A stretch of 64,000 nucleotides of DNA. It comes from Hydractinia symbiolongicarpus (Eukaryota; Cnidaria; Hydrozoa; Anthoathecata; Hydractiniidae). Location: the NCBI RefSeq assembly GCF_029227915.1, contig NC_079884.1, positions 2,916,001 through 2,980,000 of the forward strand. The letters run 5' to 3'. Position 1 is the first letter of the stretch; every line of letters starts with the position of its first letter. A program made the translations under genes and the position numbers. Below, piece after piece: positions 27,701 through 40,600 of the stretch. The notes beneath the pieces were generated by a model. The model made no database searches. It saw only the letters and a program-made list of their open reading frames with translations, and was not told the DNA's origin.

Positions 27701-30700
27701 TTTTACTGTGGGACCATTCCTAGCCGTTATCGCGCGGTGAAGATATAGAGACAGTTTCAAAAACTCCATTTCATTGACTTTCTAACGGTGTCAATCCGTT
27801 AGAGTTGCAACGGTTGCGTCACACATTCGTACCAACATGAATTTAGTGACTTTCTTCCGATATTACTAAGTTGCATCGCTTTTAACAGTTAAACGATTGA
27901 CTGTGGGACTTAATTGAACTGATTTTGGACCTTGACCTTATAAATGTTATAAGTGAGACAATTGGACTCCAAGAAATAACATTCTTCTTAATTTGACAGA
28001 ATTGTGGGAACTCAGCTGTTGCACAGGACCCTGTGGTAGGGATTCATTTAAAAATTTAGATAAATAAGTCATTTTTACTGCGGGACCAATCCTAGCCGTT
28101 ACGCGCGCTGTAGACATAGAGACAGTTTCAAAAAATCCATTTCATTGACTTTCTAACGGTGTCAATCCGTTTGAGTTACAACGGTTGCGTCACACATTCG
28201 TACGAACATGTATTTGGTGATTTTTTTAAATATTCCTAAGTTGTATCGCTTTGAACAGTGAAACGATTGACTGTGGGACTTAATTGAACTGATTTTGGAC
28301 TTTGACCTTATAAATGTGACAAATGAGTCATTTTGACTACAAGAAATAACATTCTTCTTAATTTGACATGATTCATGGAACTCAGCGATTACACTGGGCG
28401 CTGTGGTAACGCTTTATTTGAAAATTAAGATAAATAAGTCATTTTTTACTGTGGGACCAATCCTAGCCGTTATCGCGGGCTGAAGAAGTAGAGACAGTTT
28501 CAAAAGCTACATTTCATTGATATTCAAACGGGGTCAATCCGTTTGAGTTACAACGGTTGCGTCACATATTCGTACCAACATTTACTTAGTGATTTTCTTC
28601 CGATATTACTAAGTTGCATCGCTTTTAACAGTGAAACGATTGACTGTGGGACTTAAATGAACTGATTTTGGACCTTGACCTTACAAATGTTATAAGTGAG
28701 ACAATTGGACTCCAAGAAGTAACATTCTTCTTAATTTGACATGATTGTGGGAACTCAGCTGTTGCACAGGGCCCTGTGGTAGCGATTCATTTAAAAATTT
28801 AGATAATTAAGTCATTTTTACTGTGGGACCAATCCTAGCCGTTACGCGCGCTGTAGACATAGAGACAGTTTCAAAAAATCCATTTCATTGACTTTCTAAC
28901 GCGATCAATCCGTTTGAGTTACAAGGGTTGCGTCAAATATTCGTACCAGCATGTAATTAGCGATATTTATCTCATATTACTAGATTGCATCGCTTTTACC
29001 ATTGAAACGAGTCACTGTGGGACTTAATTGAACTGATTTTGGACTGTGACCTGATAAATGTGATAAATGAGCTGATTGGACTCCAAGAAATAACATTCTT
29101 CTGAATTTGACATGATTGTGGGAACTCAGCTGTTGCACAGGACCCTGTGGCAGCGCTTCATTTAACAATTTAGATGAATAAGTCATTTCTACTTTGGGAC
29201 CAATCCTAGCCGTTAGCGCGCGGTGAAGATATAGAGACAGTTTCAAAATCTCCATTTCATTGACTTTCTAACGGTGTCAATCCGTTTGAGTTACAACGGT
29301 TGCATCACACATTCGTACAAACATGTATTTAGTGATTTTTTTCCGATATTTCTAAGTTGTATCGCTTTCAGCAGTGAATCGATTGACTGTGGGACTTAAT
29401 TGAACTAATTTTGGACTTTGACCTTATAAGTGTGATAAATGAGACATTTTGACTACAAGAAGTAACATTCTTCTTAATTTGACATGATTGCTGGAACTCA
29501 GTGATTACACTGGCCGCTGTGGTAGCGGTTTATTTAAAAATAAGGATAAATAAGTCATTTTTTACTGTGGGACCATTCCTATCCATTATCGCGCGGTGAA
29601 GATATAGAGACAGTTTCAAAAACTCCATTTCATTGACTTTCTAACGGTGTCAATCCGTTAGAGTTACAACGGTTGCGTCACACATTCGTACCAACATGAA
29701 TTTAGTGACTTTCTTCCGATATTACTAAGTTGCATCGCTTTTAACAGTTAAACGATTGACTGTGGGACTTAATTGAACTGATTTTCGACCTTGACCTTAT
29801 AAATGTTATAAGTGAGACAATTGGACTCCAAGAAATAACATTCTTCTTAATTTGACATAATTGTGGGAACTCAGCTGTTGCACAGGATCCTGTGGTAGCG
29901 ATTCATTTAAAAATTTAGATAAATAAGTCATTTTTACTGTGGGACCAATCCTAGCCGTTACGCGCGCTGTAGACATTGAGACAGTTTAAAAAAATCCATT
30001 TCATTGACTTTCTAACGGTGTCAATCCGTTTGAGTTACAACGGTTGCGTCACACATTCGTACGAACATGTATTTGGTGATTTTTTTGGATATTCCTAAGT
30101 TGTATCGCTTTGAACAGTGAAACGATTGACTGTGGGACTTAATTGAACTGATTTTGGACTTTGACCTTATAAATGTGACTAATGAGTCATTTTGACTACA
30201 AGAAATAACATTCTTCTTAATTTGACATGATTCATGGAACTCAGCGATTACACTGGGCGCTGTGGTAACGCTTTATTTAAAAATTAAGATAAATAAGTCA
30301 TTTTTTACTGTGGGACCAATCCTAGCCGTTATCGCGGGCTGAAGAAGTAGAGACAGTTTCAAAAACTACATTTCATTGATATTCAAACGGGATCAATCCG
30401 TTTGAGTTACAACGGTTGCGTCACATATTCGTACCAACATTTACTTAGTGATTTTCTTCCGATATTACTAAGTTGCATCGCTTTTAACAGTGAAACGATT
30501 GACTGTGGGACTTAAGTGAACTGATTTTGGACCTTGACCTTATAAATGTTATAAGTGAGACAATTGGACTCCAAGAAGTAACATTCTTCTTAATTTGACA
30601 TGATTGTGGGAACTCAGCTGTTGCACAGGGCCCTGTGGTAGCAATTCATTTAAAAATTTAGATAATTAAGTCATTTTTACTGTGGGACCAATCCTAGCCG

Positions 30701-33700
30701 TTACGCGCGCTGTAGACATAGAGACAGTTTCAAAAAATCCATTTCATTGACTTTCTAACGGGATGAATCCGTTTGAGTTACAAGGGTTGCGTCAAATATT
30801 CGTACCAGCATGTAATTAGCGATATTTATCTCATATTACTAGATTGCATCGCTTTTACCATTGAAACGATTTACTGTGGGACTTAATTGAACTGATTTTG
30901 GACTGTGACCTGATAAATGTGATAAATGAGCTGATTGGACTCCAAGAAATAACATTCTTCTTAATTTGACATGATTGTGGGAACTCAGCTGTTGCACAGG
31001 ACCTTGTGGCAGCGCTTCATTTAACAATTTAGATGAATAAGTCATTTCTACTTTGGGACCAATCCTAGCTGTTAGCGCGCGGTGAAGATATAGAGACAGT
31101 TTCAAAATCTCCATTTCATTGACTTTCTAACGGTGTCAATCCGTTTGAGTTACAACGGTTGCATCACACATTCGTACCAACATGTATTTAGTGATTTTTT
31201 TCCGATATTTCTAAGTTGTATCGCTTTCAGCAGTGAATCGATTGACTGTGGGACTTAATTGAACTGATTTTGGACTTTGACCTTATAAGTGTGATAAATG
31301 AGACATTTTGACTACAAGAAGTAACATTCTTCTTAATTTGACATGATTGCTGGAACTCAGTGATTACACTGGCCGCTGTGGTAGCGGTTTATTTAAAAAT
31401 TAGGATAAATAAGTCATTTTTTACTGTGGGACCAATCCTAGCCGTTATCGCGGGCTGAAGAAGTAGAGACAGTTTCAAAAACTACATTTCATTGATATTC
31501 AAACGGGATCAATCCGTTTGAGTTACAACGGTTGCGTCACATATTCGTACCAACATTTACTTAGTGATTTTCTTCCGATATTACTAAGTTGCATCGCTTT
31601 TAACAGTGAAACGATTGACTGTGGGACTTAAGTGAACTGATTTTGGACCTTGACCTTATAAATGTTATAAGTGAGACAATTGGACTCCAAGAAGTAACAT
31701 TCTTCTTAATTTGACATGATTGTGGGAACTCAGCTGTTGCACAGGGCCCTGTGGTAGCAATTCATTTAAAAATTTAGATAATTAAGTCATTTTTACTGTG
31801 GGACCAATCCTAGCCGTTACGCGCTCTGTAGACATAGAGACAGTTTCAAAAAATCCATTTCATTGACTTTCTAACGGGATCAATCCGTTTGAGTTACAAG
31901 GGTTGCGTCAAATATTCGTACCAGCATGTAATTAGCGATATTTATCTCATATTACTAGATTGCATCGCTTTTACCATTGAAACTATTTACTGTGGGACTT
32001 AATTGAACTGATTTTGGACTGTGACCTGATAAATGTGATAAATGAGCTGATTGGACTCCAAGAAATAACATTCTTCTTAATTTGACATGATTGTGGGAAG
32101 TCAGCTGTTGCACAGGACCCTGTGGCAGCGCTTCATTTAACAATTTAGATGAATAAGTCATTTCTACTTTGGGACCAATCCTAGCTGTTAGCGCGCGGTG
32201 AAGATATAGAGACAGTTTCAAAATCTCCATTTCATTGACTTTCTAACGGTGTCAATCCGTTTGAGTTACAACGGTTGCATCACACATTCGTACCAACATG
32301 TATTTAGTGATTTTTTTCCGATATTTCTAAGTTGTATCGCTTTCAGCAGTGAATCGATTGACTGTGGGACTTAATTGAACTGATTTTGGACTTTGACCTT
32401 ATAAGTGTGATAAATGAGACATTTTGACTACAAGAAGTAACATTCTTCTTAATTTGACATGATTGCTGGAACTCAGTGATTACACTGGCCGCTGTTGTAG
32501 CGGTTTATTTAAAAATTAGGATAAATAAGTCATTTTTTACTGTGGGACCATTCCTAGCCGTTATCGCGCGGTGAAGATATAGAGACAGTTTCAAAAACTC
32601 CATTTCATTGACTTTCTAACGGTGTCAATCCGTTAGAGTTACAACGGTTGCGTCACACATTCGTACCAACATGAATTTAGTGACTTTCTTCCGATATTAC
32701 TAAGTTGCATCGCTTTTAACAGTTAAACGATTGACTGTGGGACTTAAGTGAACTGATTTTGGACCTTGACCTTATAAATGTTATAAGTGAGACAATTGGA
32801 CTCCAAGAAATAACATTCTTCTTAATTTGAAATAATTGTGGGAACTCAGCTGTTGCACAGGACCCTGTGGTAGCGATTCATTTAAAAATTTAGATAAATA
32901 AGTCATTTTTACTGTGGGACCAATCCTAGCCGTTACGCGCGCTGTAGACATTGAGACAGTTTAAAAAAATCCATTTCATTGACTTTCTAACGGTGTCAAT
33001 CCGTTTGAGTTACAACGGTTGCGTCACACATTCGTACGAACATGTATTTGGTGATTTTTTTGGATATTCCTAAGTTGTATCGCTTTGAGCAGTGAAACGA
33101 TTGACTGTGGGACTTAATTGAACTGATTTTGGACTTTGACCTTATAAATGTGACAAATGAGTCATTTTGACTACAAGAAATAACATTCTTCTTAATTTGA
33201 CATGATTGCTGGAACTCAGTGATTACACTGGCCGCTGTGGTAGCGGTTTATTTAAAAATTAGGATAAATAAGTCATTTTTTACTGTGGGACCAATCCTAG
33301 CCGTTATCGCGCGCTGAAGAAATAGAGACAGTTTCAAAAACTACATTTCATTAATTTTCTAACGGTGTCAATCCGTTTGAGGTACAACGGTTGCGTCACA
33401 TATTCGTACCAATATGTATTTAATGATTTTGTTCCGATATTACTAAGTTGATTGCTTTTAACAGTGAAGCGATTGACTGTGGGAATTAATTGAACTGATT
33501 TTGGACTGTGACCTGATAAATGTGATAAATGAGCCGATTGGACTCCAAGAAATAACATTCTTCTTAATTTGACATGATTGTGGGAACTCAGCTGTTGCAC
33601 AGGACCCTGTGGTAGCGATTCGTTTAAAAATTTAGATAAATAAGTCATTTTTACTGTGGGACCAATCCTAGCCGTTACGCGCGCTGTAGACATAGAGACA

Positions 33701-36700
33701 GTTTCAAAAAATCTATTTCATTGACTTTCTAACGCGATCAATCCGTTTGAGTTACAAGGGTTGCGTCAAATATTCGTACCAGCATGTAATTAGCGATATT
33801 TATCTCATATTACTAGATTGCATCGCTTTTACCAGTGAAACGATTCACTGTGGGACTTAATTGAACTGATTTTGGACTGTGACCTGATAAATGTGATAAA
33901 TGAGCTGATTGGACTCCAAGAAAAAACATTCTTCTTAATTTGACATGATTGTGGGAACTCAGGTGTTGCACAGGACCCTGTGGTAGCGATTCATTTAAAA
34001 ATTTAGATAAATAAGTCATTTTTACTGTGGGACCAGTCCTAGCCGTTACGCGCGCTGTAGACATAGAGAGAGTTTCAAAAACTCCATTTCAATGACTTTC
34101 TAACGGTGTCAATCCGTTTGAGTTACAACGGTTGCGTTTACACATTCGTACCAACATGTATTTAGTGATTTTTTTCCGATATTTCTAAGTTGTATCGCTT
34201 TCAGCAGTGAATCGATTGACTGTGGGACTTACTTGAACTGATTTTGGACTTTGACCTTATAAGTGTGATGAATGAGACATTTTGACTACAAGAAGTAACA
34301 TTCTTCTTAATTTGACATGATTGCTGGAACTCAGTGATTACACTGGCCGCTGTGGTAGCGGTTTATTTAAAAATTAGGATAAATAAGTCATTTTTTACTG
34401 TGGGACCAATCCTAGCCGTTATCGCGCGCTGAAGAAATAGAGACAGTTTCAAAAACTACATTTCATTAATTTTCTAACGGTGTCAATCCGTTTGAGGTAC
34501 AACGGTTGCGTCACATATTCGTACCAATATGTATTTAATGATTTTCTTCCGATATTACTAAGTTGATTGCTTTTAACAGTGAAGCGATTGACTGTGGGAA
34601 TTAATTGAACTGATTTTGGACTGTGACCTGATAAATGTGATAAATGAGCCGATTGGACTCCAAGAAATAACATTCTTCTTAATTTGACATGATTGTGGGA
34701 ACTCAGCTGTTGCACAGGACCCTGTGGTAGCGATTCGTTTAAAAATTTAGATAAATAAGTCATTTTTACTGTGGGACCAGTCCTAGCCGTTACGCGCGCT
34801 GTAGACATAGAGACAGTTTCAAAAACTCCATTTCAATGACTTTCTAACGGTGTCAATCCGTTTGGGTTACAACGGTTGCGTTTACACATTCGTACCAACA
34901 TGTATTTAGTGATTATTTTCGGATACTCCTAAGTTGTATCGCTTTGAACAGTGAAACGATTGACTGTGGGACTTAATTGAACTGATTTTGGACTTTGACC
35001 TTATAAATGTGATAAATGAGTCATTTTGACTACAAGAAATAACATTCTTCTTAATTTGACATGATTGTGGGAACTCAGCGAATACACTGGACCCTGTGGC
35101 AGCGCTTCATTTAACAATTTAGATGAATAAATCATTTCTACTTTGGGACCAATCCTAGCCGTTAGCGCGCGGTGAAGATATAGAGACAGTTTCAAAATCT
35201 CCATTTCATTGACTTTCTAACGGTGTCAATCCGCTTGAGTTACAACGGTTGCATCACACATTCGTACCAACATGTATTTAGTGATTTTTTTTCGATATTA
35301 CTAAGTTGTATCGCTTTCAGCAGTGAATCGATTGACTGTGGGACTTAATTGAACTGATTTTAGACTTTGACCTTATAAGTGTGATAAATGAGACATTTTG
35401 ACTACAAGAAGTAACATTCTTCTTAATTTGACATGATTGCTGGAACTCAGTGATTACACTGGGCGCTGTGGTAGCGGTTTATTTAAAAATTAGGATAAAT
35501 AAGTCATTTTTTACTGTGGGACCAATCCTAGCCGTTATTGCGCGCTGAAGAAATAGAGACAGTTTTAAAAACTACATTTCATTAACTTTCTAACGGTGTC
35601 AATCCGTTTGAGGTACAACAGTTGCGTCACATATTCGTACCAACATGTATTTAATGATTTTCTTCCGATATTACTAAGTTGATTGCTTTTAACAGTGAAG
35701 CGATTGACTGTGGGAATTAATTGAGCTGATTTTGAACTGTGACCTGATAAATGTGATAAATGAGCCGATTGGACTCCAAGAAATAACATTCTTCTTAATT
35801 TGACATGATTGTGGAAACTCAGCGAATACACTGGACCCTGTGGTAGCGATTCATTTAAGAATTTAGATAAATAAGTCATTTTTACTGTGGGACCAGTCCT
35901 AGCCGTTACGCGCGCTGTAGACATAGAGACAGTTTCAAAAACTCCATTTCAATGACTTTCTAACGGTATCAATCCGTTTGAGTTACAACGGTTGCGTTTA
36001 CACATTCGTACCAACATGTATTTAGTGATTATTTTCGGATACTCCTAAGTTGTATCGCTTTGAACAGTGAAACGATTGACTGTGGGACTTAATTGAACTG
36101 ATTTTGGACTTTGACCTTATAAATGTGATAAATGAGTCATTTTGACTACAAGAAATAACATTCTTCTTAATTTGACATGATTGTGGGAACTCAGCGAATA
36201 CACTGGACCCTGTGGCAGCGCTACATTTAACAATTTAGATGAATAAGTCATTTCTACTTTGGGACCAATCCTAGCCGTTAGCGCGCGGTGAAGATATAGA
36301 GACAGTTTCAAAATCTCCATTTCATTGACTTTCTAACGGTGTCAATCCGTTTGAGTTACAACGGTTGCGTCACACATTCGTACCAACATGTATTTAGTGA
36401 TTTTTTTCCGATATTACTAAGTTGTATCGCTTTCAGCAGTAAATCGATTGATTGTGGGACTTAATTGAACTGATTTTGGACTTTGACCTTATAAGTGTGA
36501 TAAGTGAGACATTTTGACTACAAGAAGTAACATTCTTCTTAATTTGACATGATTGCTAGAACTCAGTGATTACACTGGGCGCTGTGGTAGCGGTTTATTT
36601 AAAAATTAGGATAAATAAGTCATTTTTTCCTGTGGGACCAATCCTAGCATTTATCGCGCGCTGAAGAAATAGAGACAGTTTCAAAAACTACAATTCATTA

Positions 36701-37600
36701 ACTTTCTAACGGTGTCAATCCGTTTGAGGTACAAGGGTTCGTCACATATTCGTACCAACATGTATTTAATGATTTTCTTCCGATATTACTAAGTTGATTG
36801 CTTTTAACAGTGAAGCGATTGACTGTGGGAATTAATTGAACTGATCTTGGACTGTGACCTGATAAATGTGATAAATGAGCCGATTGGACTCCAAGAAATA
36901 ACATTCTTCTTAATTTGACATGATTGTGGGAACTCAGCGAATACACTGGACCCTGTGGCAGCGCTTCATTTAACAATTTAGATGACTAAGTCATTTCTAC
37001 TTTGGGACCAATCCTAGCCGTTAGCGCGCAGTGAAGATATAGAGACAGTTTTAAAATCTCCATTTCATTGACTTTCTAACGGTGTCAATCCGTTTGAGTT
37101 ACAACGGTTGCGTCACACATTCGTACCAACATGTATTTGGTGATTTTTTTCCGATATTACTAAGTTGTATCGCTTTCAGCAGTAAATCGATTGATTGTTG
37201 GACTTAATTGAACTGATTTTGGACTTTGACCTTATAAGAGTGATAAGTGAGACATTTTGACTACAAGAAATAACATTCTTCTTAATTTGACATGATTGCT
37301 GGAACTCAGCGATTCACTGGGCGCTGTGGTAACGCTTTATTTAAAAATTTAGATAAATAAGTCATTTTTACTTTGGGACCAATCCTAGCCGTTAGCGCGC
37401 GCTGAAGATATAGAGACAGTTTCAAAAACTCCATTTCATTGACTTTCTAACGGTATCAATCCGCTTCAGTTACAAAAGTTGCGTCACAAATTCGTACCAG
37501 CATGTATTTAGCGATATTTATCTCACATTACTAGGTTGCATCGCTTTTACCAGTGAAACGATTCTTTGTGGGACTTAATTGAACTGATTTTGGACTTTGA
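27701..37600 (+). repeat. Satellite with 1116 bp trimer and 1859 bp pentamer higher-order repeats
   Basis: Equivalent variants occur at 28980, 30839 and 31955, which is 1859 bp (five monomers) and then 1116 bp (three monomers). A second set at 33334, 34449 and 35565 is spaced 1115-1116 bp, as are 35001/36117. Diagnostic variants are GCATGTAATTAGCGATATTT, CACTGGCCGCTGTGGTAGCGG, TTACGCGCGCTGTAGACAT and, from about 34130, GGTTGCGTTTACACATTCG. The segment ends at a monomer with an internal deletion near 37617. No gene was seen. Confidence 0.86.
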
Positions 37601-40600
37601 CCTTATAAATGTTATAAGCTTCATTTAAAAATTTAGATAAATAAGTCATTTTTACTGTGGGACCAGTCCTAACCGTTACGCGCGCTGTAGACATAGAGAC
37701 AGTTTCAAAAACTCCATTTCAATGACTTTCTAACGGTGTCAATCCGTTTGAGTTACAACGGTTGCGTCACACATTCGTACCAACATGTATTTAGTGATTA
37801 TTTTCGGATACTCCTAAGTTGTATCGCTTTGAACAGTGAAACGATTGACTGTGGGACTTAATTGAACTGATTTTGGACTTTGACCTTATAAATGTGATAA
37901 ATGAGTCATTTTGACTACAAGAAATAACATTCTTCTTAATTTGACATGATTGCTGGCACTCAGCGATTACACTGGGCGCTGTGGTAACGCTTTATTTAAA
38001 AATTAAGATAAATAAGGCACTTTTTACTGTGGGACCAATCCTAGCCCTTATCGCGAGCTGAACAGGTAGAGACAGTTTTAAAAACTACGTTTCATTGATT
38101 TTCAAACGGGGTCAATCTGTTTGAGTTACAACGGTTGCGTCACATATTTGTACCAACATGTATTTAGTGATTTTCTTCCGATATTACTAAGTTGCATCGC
38201 TTTTAACAGTAAAACGATTGACTGTGGGACTTAAGTGAACTGATTTTGGACCTTGACCTTATAAATGTTATAAGTGAGACAATTGGACTCCAAGAAATAA
38301 CATTCTTCTTAATTTGACATGACTGTGGGAACTCAGCTGCTGCACAGGACCCTGTGGTAGCGATTCATTTAAAAATTTAGATAAATAAGTCATTTTTACT
38401 GTGGGACCAGTCCTAGCCGTTACGCGCGCTGAAGAAATAGGGACAGTTTCAAAAACTCCATTTCAATGACTTTCTAACGGTGTCAATCCATTTGAGTTAC
38501 AACGGTTGCGTCACACATTCGTACCAACATGTATTTAGTGATTATTTTCGGATACTCCTAAGTTGTATCGCTTTGAACAGTGAAACGATTGACTGTGGGA
38601 CTTAATTGAACTGATTTTGGACTTTGACCTTATAAATGTGATAAATGAGTCATTTTGACTACAAGAAATAACATTCTTCTTAATTTGACATGATTGCTGG
38701 AATTCAGCGATTACACTGGGCGCTGTGGCAACGCTTTATTTAAAAATTAAGATAAATAAGTCACTTTTTACTGTGGGACCAATCCTAGCCCTTATCGCGA
38801 GCTGAAGAAGTAGAGACAGTTTTAAAAACTACATTTCATTGATTTTCAAACGGGGTCAATCCGTTTGAGTTACAACGGTTGCGTCACATATTTGTACCAA
38901 CATGTATTTAGTGATTTTCTTCCGATATTACTAAGTTGCATCGCTTTTAACAGTAAAACGATTGACTGTGGGACTTAAGTGAACTGATTTTGGACCTTGA
39001 CCTTATAAATGTTATAAATGAGACAATTGGACTCCAAGAAATAACATTCTTCTTAATTTGACATGATTGTGGGAACTCAGCTGTTGCACAGGACCCTGTG
39101 GTAGCGATTCATTTAAAAATTTAGATAAATAAGTCATTTTTACTGTGGAACCAATCCTAGCCGTTAACGCGCGCTGTAGACATAGAAACAGTTTCAAAAA
39201 CGCCATTTCATTGACTTTCTAACGGTGTCAATCCGTTTGAGTTACAACGGTTGCGTCACACATTCGTACGAACATGTATTTAGTGATTTTTTTCGGACAT
39301 TCCTAAGTTGTATCGCTTTGAACAGTGAAACGATTGACTGTGGGACTTAATTGAACTGATTTTGGACTTTGACCTTATAAATGTGATAAATGAGTCATTT
39401 TGACTCCTAGAAATAACATTCTTCTTAATTTGACATGATTGTGGGAACTCAGCTTTTGCACAGGACCCTGTGGTAGCGATTCATTTAAAAATTTAGATAA
39501 ATAAGTCATTTTTACTGTGGGAACAATCCTAGCCGTTAGCGCGCGCTGTAGACATAGAGACAGTTTCAAAAACTCCATTTCATTGAGTTTCTAACGGTGT
39601 CAATCCGTTTGAGTTACAACGGTTGCGTCACATATTCGTACCAACATGTATTTAGTGATTTTTTTCGGACATTCCTAAGTTGTATCGCCTTGAACAGTGA
39701 AACGATTGACTGTGGGACTTAATTGAACTGATTTTGGACTTTGACCTTGTAAATGTGATAAATGAGTCATTTTGACTACAATAAATAACATTCTTCTTAA
39801 TTTGACATGATTGCTGGCACTCAGCGATTACACTGGGCGCTGTGGTAACGCTTTATTTAAAAATTAAGATAAGTAAGTCATATTTTACTGGGGGACCAAT
39901 ACTAGCCGTTAGCGCGCGCTGAAGATATAGAGACAGTTTCAAAAACTCCATTTCATTGAGTTTCTAACGGTGTCAATCCGCTTGAGTTACAAGGGTTGCG
40001 TCACACATTCGTACCAACAGGTATTTAGCGATATTTATCTCATATTACTAGGTTGCATCGCTTTTACCAGTGAAACGATTCACTGTGGGACTTAATTGAA
40101 CTGATTTTGGACTGTGACCTTATAAATGTTATAAGTGAGGCAATTGGACTCAAAGAAATAACATTCTTTTTAATTTGACATGATTGTGGGAACTCAGCGA
40201 ATACACTGGACCTTGTGGTAGCGCTTCATTTAACAATTTAGATAAATAAGTCATTTCTACTTTGGGACCAATCCTAGCCGTTAGCGCGCGGTGAAGATAT
40301 AGAGACAGTTTCAAAATCTCCATTTCATTGACTTTCTAACGGTATAAATCCGTTCGAGTTACAACGGTTGCATCACACATTCGTACCAACATATGTTTAG
40401 TGATTTTTTTCCGATATTACTAAGTTGTATCGCTTTCAACAGTGCAACGATTGACTGTGGGACTTAATTGAATTGATTTTGGACTTTGAACATATAAATG
40501 TTATACAAAAGACATTTTGACTACAAGAAGTAACATTCTTCTTAATTTGAAATGATTGCTGGAACTCAGTGATTACACTGGGTGCTGTGGTAGCGCTTCA

